Both the position numbers and the translations under genes were made by a program. A DNA stretch of 64,000 nt from Streptomyces filipinensis (GTDB taxonomy: Bacteria; Actinomycetota; Actinomycetes; Streptomycetales; Streptomycetaceae). How positions within the stretch are numbered: position 1 is the stretch's first letter; every line of letters begins with the position of its first letter. The stretch is taken from contig NZ_BMTD01000028.1 in assembly GCF_014649495.1 (NCBI RefSeq), positions 24,450 through 88,449 of the forward strand. Direction: 5' to 3'. Below the pieces are notes generated by a model. The model ran no database searches. It saw only the letters and a list, made by a program, of their open reading frames with translations, and was not told the origin of the DNA. Of this stretch, positions 35,463-44,976 are shown piece after piece.

Positions 35463-36470
35463 GTGAGCGAAAACAGCCAGTTCAGGTTCGCCGGGGCCAC
35501 CGGTGTCGGGTCCATGCCCGGTGACGACGCCCGCGAGGCGGCCAAGACCGTCACCGGCAGCTTCGAGGACTTTCCCTTCCTGCCCGAGCTGCCCGCGCGC
35601 GGCCCCGGCGCCGACATGATCGGCCGCACCGCGGGGATGCTCGTCGAGCTGTACGCGCGCGTGGAGCCCAGCGGCTGGCGGATCGGTGACCGGCCGGGCC
35701 GGGACACCAGGCGGGCGCGGTCCTGGCTGCGGGAGGACCTGGACGCCCTGGAGGAGTTCACCCAGGGATACGAGGGCGATCTCAAGGTGCAGGCGGTCGG
35801 CCCGTGGACGCTGGCCGCCGCGCTGGAGCTGAAGAACGGCGAGGCCGTGCTCTCCGACGCCGGTGCCTGCCGTGATCTCGCCGCCTCGCTCGTGGAGGGC
35901 CTGCGGCTGCACCTCGCGGAAGTGCGGCGCCGGGTGCCGGGCGCCCGGCTCGTCCTCCAGCTCGACGAGCCCTCCCTCACCTCCGTCCTGCGCGGGCAGG
36001 TCCGCACCGCCAGCGGCTACCGCACCCACCGGGCCGTGGACCGGCAGGTCGTGGAGGCCACCCTGCGCGAGGTCGTCACGGCCCAGGACGGCGGACCGGT
36101 GGTCGTGCACTCGTGCGCGCCCGACGTGCCGTTCGCGCTGCTGCGGCGGGCCGGCGCCGCCGCGGTCTCCTTCGACTTCGCCCTGCTCACCGAACGTGAT
36201 GACGACGCGATCGGCGAAGCCGTCGAGGGGGGCACGCGGCTGTTCACCGGTGTCGTGAGCGGCACTCAAGGGCCATTGTCAGACCCTGCCGGTAGCGTCA
36301 TGGGTGTCAGGACGCTGTGGCGCAGGCTGGGTCTGCACCCGGGGCTGCTCGCGGAGGCGGTCACGGTGACCCCGGCGTGCGGGCTGGCGGGAGCTTCCCC
36401 CGCCTACGCACGCCAGGCGCTCGCCCACTGCGCCCGGGCGGCGAGATCCCTCGCTGACAACCCAGAGTAA
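35463..36470 (+). CDS. Cobalamin-independent methionine synthase-like protein (MetE C-terminal type)
   Basis: The 335-residue protein is a single MetE C-terminal-like barrel. It begins with GATGVGSMPGDD and has LKVQAVGPWTLAAALELKNG, LVLQLDEPSLT, zinc-ligand segments VVVHSCAPDVP and VTPACGLAGASP. It is less than half the length of true MetE (about 750 residues), lacking the N-terminal barrel, so it may act with a methylcobalamin or other methyl donor protein. GTG 35463 is used. It lies 15 bases before ligA, a linkage conserved in Streptomyces as far as I recall. Confidence 0.88.
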   Translation: MSENSQFRFAGATGVGSMPGDDAREAAKTVTGSFEDFPFLPELPARGPGADMIGRTAGMLVELYARVEPSGWRIGDRPGRDTRRARSWLREDLDALEEFTQGYEGDLKVQAVGPWTLAAALELKNGEAVLSDAGACRDLAASLVEGLRLHLAEVRRRVPGARLVLQLDEPSLTSVLRGQVRTASGYRTHRAVDRQVVEATLREVVTAQDGGPVVVHSCAPDVPFALLRRAGAAAVSFDFALLTERDDDAIGEAVEGGTRLFTGVVSGTQGPLSDPAGSVMGVRTLWRRLGLHPGLLAEAVTVTPACGLAGASPAYARQALAHCARAARSLADNPE

Positions 36471-36485
36471 CGGGAGGACGACACG

Positions 36486-38681
36486 GTGGCCGGCGACAAG
36501 CAGCAGGCGGAGACGGCAGTGCCCGCCGAGGCACGTGACAAGCACGCGCAGCTCGCTGAGCAGATCGAGGAGCACCGCTTCCGGTACTACGTGAAGGACG
36601 CCCCCGTCATCAGCGACGCCGAGTTCGACAGGCTGCTGAAGACCCTGGAGGCGCTGGAGGAGCAGTATCCCGAGCTGCGCACCCCGGACTCGCCGACCCA
36701 GAAGGTCGCGGGGTCGTACGCGACGGAGTTCACCGCGGTCGAACACCGCCAGCGCATGCTGTCCCTGGACAACACCTTCAACGACGAGGAGCTGGCCGCC
36801 TGGGCCGAGCGCATCGCGCGCGAACTCGGCGACCAGGACTACCACTTCCTGTGCGAGCTGAAGGTCGACGGCCTCGCGGTCAACCTCACCTACGAGAACG
36901 GCCGGCTCACGCGTGCGGCGACCCGCGGCGACGGCCGTACCGGCGAGGACATCACTCCGAACGTCCGGACCATCGCGGAGATCCCGGACCGCCTCAAGGG
37001 CGACGAGATCCCGGACCTCGTGGAGATCCGCGGCGAGGTCTACTTCCCGATGGAGAAGTTCCTCGAACTGAACGAACGCCTGGTCGCGGCCGGCGACAAG
37101 CCGTTCGCCAACCCCCGTAACGCCGCTGCCGGTTCCCTGCGCCAGAAGGACCCGCGGGTCACCGCCACCCGCCCGCTGCACATGGTGGTCCACGGCATCG
37201 GCGCCCTGGAGGGCTTCACGGGCATGACCCGGCTCTCCCAGGCCTACGACCTGCTGAAGTCCTGGGGCCTGCCCACCTCCCCGCACAACCGCGTGGTCGA
37301 CGACCTCGACGGCGTCCGCGGCTTCATCGCCCACTACGGCGAGAACCGCCACTCCGTGGAGCACGAGATCGACGGTGTCGTCGTCAAGCTGGACGAGATC
37401 CGGCTCCAGGGCCGCCTCGGCTCCACCGCGCGCGCGCCGCGCTGGGCGATCGCCTACAAGTACGCGCCGGAAGAGGTCAACACCAAGCTCGTCGACATCA
37501 AGGTGGGTGTCGGCCGCACCGGTCGCGTCACGCCGTACGCCCAGGTCGAGCCGGTCACGGTCGCGGGCAGCGAGGTGGAGTTCGCCACCCTGCACAACCA
37601 GGCGGTCGTCAAGCTCAAGGGCGTCCTCATCGGGGACACGGTCGTGCTGCGCAAGGCCGGTGACGTGATCCCGGAGATCCTCGGTCCGGTGGTCGACCTC
37701 AGGGACGGCAGCGAGCGGGAGTTCGTGATGCCGGGCGAGTGCCCCGAGTGCGGCACGCCGCTGCGGCCCATGAAGGAGGGCGACGTCGACCTGCGCTGCC
37801 CCAACGCCCGTACCTGCCCGGCCCAGTTGCGCGAACGCGTCTCCTATCTGGCGGGCCGTGAGTGCCTGGACATCGAGCACTTCGGCGGGGTGGCCGCCGC
37901 CGCGCTCACCCGCCCGCTGGAGCCGGCCGACCCGCCGCTGGTGGACGAGGGCGACCTGTTCGACCTGACGGTGGAGAAGCTGCTGCCGATCAAGGCCTAT
38001 GTGCTCGACCCCGACAGCGGTCTGCCCAAGCGGGACCCCAAGACGGGCGAGGAGAAGGTCGTCACGGTCTTCGCCAACCAGAAGGGCGAGCCGAAGAAGA
38101 ACACCCTCGCGCTGCTGGAGCACATCGAGGCGGCCAAGTCCCGTCCGCTGGCCCGCTTCCTGAACGGCCTGTCCATCCGGCACGTCGGACCGGTCGCGGC
38201 GCAGGCGCTCGCCCGCGAGTTCCGTTCCATCGACCGTATCGAACAGGCCACGGAGGAGGAGCTGGCGACGACCGACGGCGTCGGCCCGACCATCGCCGCC
38301 GCCCTCAAGGAGTGGTTCGCCGAGGACTGGCACCGCGAGATCGTCCGCAAGTGGAAGGCCGCCGGAGTCCCGCTGGAGGACGCCTCGACCGGCGAGGAGG
38401 AGGGCCCGCGCCCGCTCGAGGGGCTCACGGTCGTCGTCACCGGCACCCTGGAGAACTTCACCCGGGACGGCGCCAAGGACGCACTGCAGAGCCAGGGCGC
38501 GAAGGTGACCGGTTCGGTGTCGAAGAAGACCTCGTTCGTCGTCGTGGGCGACAACCCGGGATCGAAGTACGACAAGGCCATGCAGCTGAAGGTTCCGGTC
38601 CTGAACGAGGACGGATTCCGCGTCCTCTTGGAGCGGGGGCCGGACGCGGCGGCCGAAGTCGCGCTTCCGACCGGGGAGTAG
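36486..38681 (+). CDS. ligA: NAD-dependent DNA ligase
   Basis: The 731-residue ligase seals nicks during replication and repair. The Ia domain and adenylation lysine Lys126 (CELKVDGLAVNLTY), the NTase motif TRGDGRTGEDIT, an OB fold, the four-Cys zinc finger CPECGTPL...CPNARTCPAQ, helix-hairpin-helix repeats and a C-terminal BRCT domain (GLTVVVTGTLENFTRDGAK) are all present. GTG 36486 follows GGGAGGA. Length is slightly above the usual 670-690, due to an insertion near residues 480-530. Confidence 0.97.
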   Translation: MAGDKQQAETAVPAEARDKHAQLAEQIEEHRFRYYVKDAPVISDAEFDRLLKTLEALEEQYPELRTPDSPTQKVAGSYATEFTAVEHRQRMLSLDNTFNDEELAAWAERIARELGDQDYHFLCELKVDGLAVNLTYENGRLTRAATRGDGRTGEDITPNVRTIAEIPDRLKGDEIPDLVEIRGEVYFPMEKFLELNERLVAAGDKPFANPRNAAAGSLRQKDPRVTATRPLHMVVHGIGALEGFTGMTRLSQAYDLLKSWGLPTSPHNRVVDDLDGVRGFIAHYGENRHSVEHEIDGVVVKLDEIRLQGRLGSTARAPRWAIAYKYAPEEVNTKLVDIKVGVGRTGRVTPYAQVEPVTVAGSEVEFATLHNQAVVKLKGVLIGDTVVLRKAGDVIPEILGPVVDLRDGSEREFVMPGECPECGTPLRPMKEGDVDLRCPNARTCPAQLRERVSYLAGRECLDIEHFGGVAAAALTRPLEPADPPLVDEGDLFDLTVEKLLPIKAYVLDPDSGLPKRDPKTGEEKVVTVFANQKGEPKKNTLALLEHIEAAKSRPLARFLNGLSIRHVGPVAAQALAREFRSIDRIEQATEEELATTDGVGPTIAAALKEWFAEDWHREIVRKWKAAGVPLEDASTGEEEGPRPLEGLTVVVTGTLENFTRDGAKDALQSQGAKVTGSVSKKTSFVVVGDNPGSKYDKAMQLKVPVLNEDGFRVLLERGPDAAAEVALPTGE

Positions 38682-38689
38682 CGGTTGAA

Positions 38690-38729
38690 GGCCACCCGTT
38701 CGGCGCATATCAGTTGCATACGGGTGGCC
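38690..38729 (+). terminator. Hairpin terminator after ligA
   Basis: GGCCACCCGT (38690-38699) and ACGGGTGGCC (38720-38729) form a perfect 10-bp stem with a 20-base loop starting nine bases after the ligA stop. There is no T tract. Confidence 0.65.
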
Positions 38730-38940
38730 CGGGCGCATTCGGGCAACCGTCGACGACCGGTGCCCGTGGAAGCCTTCCGCGGCCTACTGTTGAGGTGTGC
38801 ACCTGCCGTGCCCGGCTGCGGTTGGGGCATCCCCGTGCGCTCTCAGGGTGCGCGGAAGGTTTCTTCAACGCGGAGCTGCTGATGGGCGTCGGACATCGGG
38901 CCGCGTGGCGTGGGCACCGCCGGCTGTGAGAGGGACGGGA

Positions 38941-41199
38941 ATGGAACCGACCGAGAGCGCCGCCCCCGACTCATGGCTGCGCCTGCGCCGTCGCGTGGGC
39001 ACCTGGCGGGGGACCCGGTGGACGGGACGGGGCCACGGGCGCACGGGCGGCCGGACCCCCGCGTGCGGACCGGGCGCCGCCGCCGACACCCACCCGCCCA
39101 TACCCCTGGCCATCGCGCCCGCCCCCGGTCTGGCCGGCACGGCTGCCGGTACCGACACCGACACCGAACGGCACCTGTCCTGGCCCGCCCTGCCCGCGTT
39201 TGTCGTGGCCGCCGCCGCGTTGGTCCTCGGCGCCGGCTTCTACCGCGCCTTCAGCGGCCACCACGCCCTCTTCCCGTGCGGCACGGTCGGCTGGTCGCTG
39301 GCCCTGCTCACCGGCGTCATCGTCGGCCATCTGGTCATGCTGGGCCGCGCCCGCTGGTGGGGCGGCACCGGCTCCGGCGCCGCCCTCACCCTCGCCGTCC
39401 TGCTGCTGTACGGCTGGGTTCCCGCCGGCATGGTCAGCCTCACCGTCGTCGTCCTGGTCGGTATCGCCCGGCGTCACCGCTGGCGGCAGGGCGTGCTGCT
39501 CGGCGCGGTGGACCTCCTCGGCATCGCCGCCGGCGCGCTGCTGCTCGGCGCGTTCGGCCGGGTGCCGAGCGTCGAGACGCCCTGGCGGCCGGCCACCTGG
39601 AGCGTCGCCACCGCCCCCGAGGTCGTCCTCGTCGCCGTCGCCTACCTCGCGGTCAGCCGCGGCCTGCAGTGGTACCTGTACGCCCCACGCAGCGGCAAGG
39701 TGCCCACCGTGGCCCGTACCGCCCTGGTCAGACAGGGCCTGGTCGCCGTCGCGCTGCTCGGCATCGCACCGCTGCTGTGCGTCGTCGCCGACGCCGAGCC
39801 GGTCCTGCTCCCGCTGTTCGCCATCCCGCTCGTCGCCCTGGACTCCAGCCTGTGGATGGCACGCGCCCGTGCCGAGGAGCAGCTGCGCGATCCGCTGACC
39901 GGGCTGCCCAACCGGCAGTGGCTGCTGGAGCGGATCTGGACGGCCCTCGACGACGCCGAGCGCATCGGTGCCCGCTCCGCCCTCATGCTGATCGACCTCG
40001 ACCGGTTCCGGTCGGTGAACGACACCCTCGGTCATCTCGCCGGCGACCGGCTGCTGCTGCAGATCGCCGACCGGCTGCGGCTGGCCCTGCCGCGCGGGGC
40101 GGAGGCCGCCCGGCTCGGCGGTGACGAGTTCGCCGTGTTACTGCCCGTCGCCGACTCCACCACGTCGGCCACGCGCGTGGCGCGCGGTCTGGTCGCCGCG
40201 CTCAGTTCCCCGCTGGACCTCGACGGGCTCACCCTCGTCCTGGAGGCCAGCGCCGGCGTCGCCGTCTTCCCCGACCACGCCCTGGACGCCGAAGGCCTGC
40301 TGCGCCGGGCGGATGTGGCCATGTACCAGGCCAAGCGGGACCGTACGGGCGTGGAGGTGTACGAGTCCAAGCGGGACTCCAACACCCCGGACCGGCTCGG
40401 CCTGCTGGGCGACCTGCGGCGGGCGCTGGACGCGCACGAGGTGCAGCTGCACTACCAGCCCAAGGTCCGCTTCGACGGTCAGGTCGCCGGCCTGGAGGCA
40501 CTGGTCCGCTGGGTGCATCCCGAGCGAGGGAAGGTTCCGCCGGACGAGTTCATAGCGATCGCCGAGTCCTCCGGGCTGATGCCCCATCTGACGGAGTACG
40601 TCCTGGAGACCGCGCTCGCGCAGGTCGCCCGGTGGCGCGCGCAGGGGCTGCGGGTCCCGGTGGCCGTCAACGTCTCCCCGCGTGACGTCCACACGCCCGG
40701 TTTCGCGGGGTCGGTCGCCGCGCGGCTGGCCCGGCACGGCGTCCCCGCGGGGGCGCTGCAGCTGGAGATCACCGAGCATGTGCTGCTGGAGGACCCGCAG
40801 CGGGCCGCGGACACCCTCGCGGGCCTGACCGGGCACGGCGTGAAGATGTCGCTGGACGACTTCGGCACCGGGTACTCGTCGCTGGTGCATCTGCGGCGGC
40901 TGCCGGTGAGCGAGCTGAAGATCGACCGGTCGTTCGTGGCCAGACTCGCCGTCGACACCGAGGACGCCGAGATCGTGCGGTGCACGGTGGATCTGGCGCA
41001 TTCGCTGGGGCTGCTGGTCGTCGCCGAGGGCGTGGAGGACGACGAGACGTGGGAACGGTTGCGGGATCTGGGGTGTGACGCCGTGCAGGGATGGCTGGTC
41101 GCCGCGGCGATGCCGCCGGAGGAGACGACGGCGTGGCTGCGGGCACGGGGGTCGCGGGGGTGGCAACGGCCTCGGGCCGCGCTGCCGGCGGCCGAGTAG
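38941..41199 (+). CDS. rmdB: Membrane GGDEF-EAL protein RmdB with a TTA codon
   Basis: The 752-residue protein has about six to eight membrane helices (residues 85-320), then a GGDEF domain with GGDEF at 393-397 and an EAL domain with EALVRWVHP, LEITEHVLL, LDDFGTGYSSL and KIDRSFVARL. The metal and catalytic residues of the EAL domain are intact, so it can degrade c-di-GMP. The GGDEF lacks the RxxD inhibitory site. In S. coelicolor the gene directly after ligA is rmdB, a phosphodiesterase affecting development. Codon 400 (40138-40140) is TTA, three residues past GGDEF. ATG 38941 follows GAGAGGGACGG. Confidence 0.92.
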   Translation: MEPTESAAPDSWLRLRRRVGTWRGTRWTGRGHGRTGGRTPACGPGAAADTHPPIPLAIAPAPGLAGTAAGTDTDTERHLSWPALPAFVVAAAALVLGAGFYRAFSGHHALFPCGTVGWSLALLTGVIVGHLVMLGRARWWGGTGSGAALTLAVLLLYGWVPAGMVSLTVVVLVGIARRHRWRQGVLLGAVDLLGIAAGALLLGAFGRVPSVETPWRPATWSVATAPEVVLVAVAYLAVSRGLQWYLYAPRSGKVPTVARTALVRQGLVAVALLGIAPLLCVVADAEPVLLPLFAIPLVALDSSLWMARARAEEQLRDPLTGLPNRQWLLERIWTALDDAERIGARSALMLIDLDRFRSVNDTLGHLAGDRLLLQIADRLRLALPRGAEAARLGGDEFAVLLPVADSTTSATRVARGLVAALSSPLDLDGLTLVLEASAGVAVFPDHALDAEGLLRRADVAMYQAKRDRTGVEVYESKRDSNTPDRLGLLGDLRRALDAHEVQLHYQPKVRFDGQVAGLEALVRWVHPERGKVPPDEFIAIAESSGLMPHLTEYVLETALAQVARWRAQGLRVPVAVNVSPRDVHTPGFAGSVAARLARHGVPAGALQLEITEHVLLEDPQRAADTLAGLTGHGVKMSLDDFGTGYSSLVHLRRLPVSELKIDRSFVARLAVDTEDAEIVRCTVDLAHSLGLLVVAEGVEDDETWERLRDLGCDAVQGWLVAAAMPPEETTAWLRARGSRGWQRPRAALPAAE

Positions 41200-41259
41200 C
41201 CTTCCGCACCGCGGTTCCCCGCACCCCTTGCGGAGCGCTCCACCGCGCCCTGGATCCGT

Positions 41260-41838
41260 TCAGCCGCGCATGAGGTGCGTGATCAGCAGGGCCAGCCGGC
41301 CTTCGTGTGCCTCCGGCGGCAGCCGCCCGGTCCTCGTCAGCGTGGCCAGCCCGTGCAGCCCCGCCCAGAACGTCTCCGTCAGCAGGCCGGTGTCCTCGCC
41401 CTCGGCGGTGACCGGCTGCACGGCGGCGAGCAGCTCGCCGAACGCCTCGCGGTGCGGTGCCGGGGCCTCCTCCGTCGCGGACGGCAGGTCGACCAGGCGG
41501 GTGAAGATCGCGTCGTAGAGGGCGGGCCGGCGCCGGGCGAAGGACGTGTACGTCCCCGCCACCGCCGCCAGCCTCTCCCGCGTGCCCGACACCGACGCCC
41601 GCGCCTGCCGTAGCTCGGCCGCCAGCTCGGCGCACCCCTGGACGGCGACCGCCGCCATGATCGCGTCCTTGCCCTTGAAGTGGCTGTAGAGGACCGGCTG
41701 GCTGTACTCGATCTCGGCGGCCAGCCGGCGCGTGGTCACCGCGTCCCAGCCCTCCGTCTCGGCCAGTTCCTGGGCGGCCCTCACGATCAGCCGCTCACGG
41801 TCCGCTCGTTCGCGCTCCCGGCGCCTGGGGATCCTCAT
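41260..41838 (-). CDS. TetR-family regulator
   Basis: The 192-residue repressor has a very basic start (MRIPRRRERERADRER) and the helix-turn-helix ELAETEGWDAVTTRRLAAEIEYSQPVLYSHFKGKDAI. The C-terminal part (TetR_C_33-like) has FWAGLHGLATLTRTGRLPP. ATG 41838 is chosen; a TAGAAT-like element lies a few bases upstream, so the mRNA could be leaderless. It faces the DUF4267-cupin genes across two nearly identical 18-bp sites, its probable operators. Confidence 0.92.
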   Translation of the reverse strand: MRIPRRRERERADRERLIVRAAQELAETEGWDAVTTRRLAAEIEYSQPVLYSHFKGKDAIMAAVAVQGCAELAAELRQARASVSGTRERLAAVAGTYTSFARRRPALYDAIFTRLVDLPSATEEAPAPHREAFGELLAAVQPVTAEGEDTGLLTETFWAGLHGLATLTRTGRLPPEAHEGRLALLITHLMRG

Positions 41839-41847
41839 GGGAAGAAA

Positions 41848-41914
41848 TTCTAGCAACGCTAGCAAATCTGTCGACGCTCTGATAACTTCGCTCTTGTTGC
41901 TAGCGCTGCTAGAA
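41848..41914. promoter_or_regulatory. Paired TetR operators (CTAGCNNNGCTAG)
   Basis: TTCTAGCAACGCTAGCAA (41848-41865) and TTGCTAGCGCTGCTAGAA (41897-41914) are inverted copies that differ at one base. Each has a core CTAGC-N3-GCTAG dyad (41850-41862 and 41900-41912), 50 bp apart. One copy lies 10 bases from the TetR start, the other 22 bases before the DUF4267 gene, so the regulator can repress both. Confidence 0.8.
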
Positions 41915-41936
41915 ACGCCGACGAGGGAGAAGAGAC

Positions 41937-42308
41937 ATGACCGTCACCGCGTACACCCTGGCCGTCCTGCTCGACCTGTTCTGCGTATTCCTCGGCTACC
42001 GGTTCCTGTTCCAGCCGGGCCCGGCCGCGGCCGGCTACGGCGTCCCGGCCGACCCCCGGGGCGACGCCGGCGCCTACCTGTCGGTCAAGGGCCTCAGGGA
42101 CGGCACCTTCGGGGTGCTGGGCCTGGCCCTGCTGGCCTTCGCCGGAGCCCACGCGGAGGCGTGGTTCATGGTCGCCGTGGCGCTCGTACCGTTCGGCGAC
42201 ACGCTGACGGTCCTGCGCAACGGAGGTACGAGGGCCGTCGCGTTCGGGATCCACTTCGCCACCGCCATCGTGGTACTGATCAGTGCCGGACTGCTCTTCG
42301 CGGTCTGA
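41937..42308 (+). CDS. DUF4267 membrane protein
   Basis: The 123-residue protein has four predicted membrane helices, starting TAYTLAVLLDLFCVFLGYRFLF, with the family segment GDAGAYLSVKGLRDGTFGVLGL and ending in a helix IVVLISAGLLFAV. GAGGGAGAAGAG precedes the ATG. It is the first target gene of the adjacent TetR regulator. Role unknown. Confidence 0.85.
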   Translation: MTVTAYTLAVLLDLFCVFLGYRFLFQPGPAAAGYGVPADPRGDAGAYLSVKGLRDGTFGVLGLALLAFAGAHAEAWFMVAVALVPFGDTLTVLRNGGTRAVAFGIHFATAIVVLISAGLLFAV

Positions 42309-42334
42309 CCGCATCCGACAGGGGGAAACGCGTC

Positions 42335-42829
42335 ATGTCGCTGTTCGTGCCGAAGTTCGACGACACCGTCCTCGTCCGGGACGCCGAGGCCGAGGTGGTC
42401 GGCCGGGCGCCCACCACCGTCAAGCTGCTCGCCGACAGCAGCGCCACCGGGGGCGCGCTGTCCACGGTGCGGGTCACCCTCGCCGAGGGCGCCGACGGGG
42501 CCCGCCCGCATGTGCACCACCACTCCGCCGAGATGTTCTACCTGCTCGACGGCGCCGCCGAGGTCCTCTCGGGTGATGACGTCGTCACCGCCGAGCGCGG
42601 CGACCTGGTCATCGTCCCGCCGGACCGGCCGCACGCCTTCGCCGCCGCCCCCGGCGCCACCGCCGACCTGCTCATCGTCATCACCCCGGGGGTCGAGCGC
42701 TTCGAGTACTTCCGCCACCTCCAGCGCATCCGGCTCGGCGAGGCCACGGTGGAGAGCCTCCTGGAGGTGCAGGAGCGGTACGACAACCACTTCCTCAGGA
42801 GCGACGCCTGGGACGGCCGGCACCGCTGA
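42335..42829 (+). CDS. Cupin-domain protein
   Basis: The 164-residue protein is a single cupin with motif 1 RPHVHHHSAEMFYLLDGAAEVL (metal ligands in HVHHHSAE) and motif 2 DLVIVPPDRPHAFAAAPG. Single cupins of this sort bind a metal and are often enzymes or sensors. AGGGGGAAA lies about ten bases before ATG 42335. It follows the DUF4267 gene by 26 bases and shares its TetR-controlled transcript, ending in the hairpin at 42832. Confidence 0.9.
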   Translation: MSLFVPKFDDTVLVRDAEAEVVGRAPTTVKLLADSSATGGALSTVRVTLAEGADGARPHVHHHSAEMFYLLDGAAEVLSGDDVVTAERGDLVIVPPDRPHAFAAAPGATADLLIVITPGVERFEYFRHLQRIRLGEATVESLLEVQERYDNHFLRSDAWDGRHR

Positions 42830-42831
42830 GC

Positions 42832-42872
42832 GCGGGGGCCCGGCAAACCGTTTCACGGGCACCGGGCCCCGC
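42832..42872 (+). terminator. Hairpin terminator after the cupin gene
   Basis: GCGGGGGCCCGG (42832-42843) pairs with CCGGGCCCCGC (42862-42872) with one bulged G and an 18-base loop. It separates the TetR-controlled operon from the gat genes. Confidence 0.65.
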
Positions 42873-42876
42873 CCCA

Positions 42877-42882
42877 TAGGAT
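42877..42882 (+). promoter_or_regulatory. -10 element of the gatC promoter
   Basis: TAGGAT is an exact match to the favoured Streptomyces -10 hexamer and lies 40 bases before the gatC ATG. The best -35, TTTCAC at 42851-42856, has a long 20-bp spacer. The promoter overlaps the end of the preceding terminator. Confidence 0.55.
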
Positions 42883-42922
42883 TGGGCTCAAACCACACAC
42901 ACTCACCCCAGAGGATCGCTGC

Positions 42923-43219
42923 ATGCCTGGCATCACGCGCGAGGAGGTCGCCCACCTCGCCCGGCTGGCGCGTCTGGAGCTGAAGCCCGAAGAGCTCGAC
43001 CACTTCGCGGGACAGCTGGACGACATCATCGGCGCGGTCGCCCGCGTCAGCGAGGTCGCCGACCAAGACGTACCGCCGACCTCGCACCCGCTCCCGCTGA
43101 CGAACGTCATGCGCGCGGACGAGGTCCGTCCCTCGCTCACCCCCGAGCAGGCGCTCTCCGGCGCCCCCGCCCAGGAGCAGCAGCGTTTCAAGGTGCCGCA
43201 GATCCTGGGGGAGGAGTGA
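42923..43219 (+). CDS. gatC: Glu-tRNA(Gln)/Asp-tRNA(Asn) amidotransferase subunit C
   Basis: The 98-residue subunit stabilises the GatA-GatB complex. It begins PGITREEVAHLARLARLEL and has LDDIIGAVARVSEV and NVMRADEVRPSLTPEQAL, all typical. AGAGGA precedes the ATG. Its stop at 43217-43219 lies six bases before the gatA ATG. Confidence 0.96.
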   Translation: MPGITREEVAHLARLARLELKPEELDHFAGQLDDIIGAVARVSEVADQDVPPTSHPLPLTNVMRADEVRPSLTPEQALSGAPAQEQQRFKVPQILGEE

Positions 43220-43224
43220 CCACC

Positions 43225-44720
<1,496 letters not shown>

Positions 44721-44724
<4 letters not shown>

Positions 44725-44960
44725 GCAAGCTGTCCAAGGCCAAGGACTTCAAGAAGTCCAAGTCCGGTACGTACCTGTCGATGGGCACCACCGCGTTCGG
44801 CGCGTTCGGTGTCGCCAAGCAGATCAAGAAGGCCCGTGCCGAGCACGACACGCTGCGGCTGATCGACGCCACGGTCTCCGCCGTCGCGATCGTCACCGGC
44901 CTCGCCATCCTCTACCGCGAGCTGAAGCGGCTGGGCGACGACGACGTCCTGCTGGGCTGA
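44721..44960 (+). CDS. Small single-helix membrane protein between gatA and gatB
   Basis: The 79-residue protein starts GTG 44721, overlapping the gatA stop (GTGA), so it is translationally coupled. It has a basic N-terminus (SKLSKAKDFKKSKSGTYL), an amphipathic middle (VAKQIKKARAEHDTLRLID) and one membrane helix (ATVSAVAIVTGLAILYREL). No known domain is seen. As I recall, Streptomyces gat operons keep a small gene here. It may tether or modulate the amidotransferase, but this is inference. Confidence 0.85.
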
Positions 44961-44976
44961 GAGGGAAGTTTTCACC

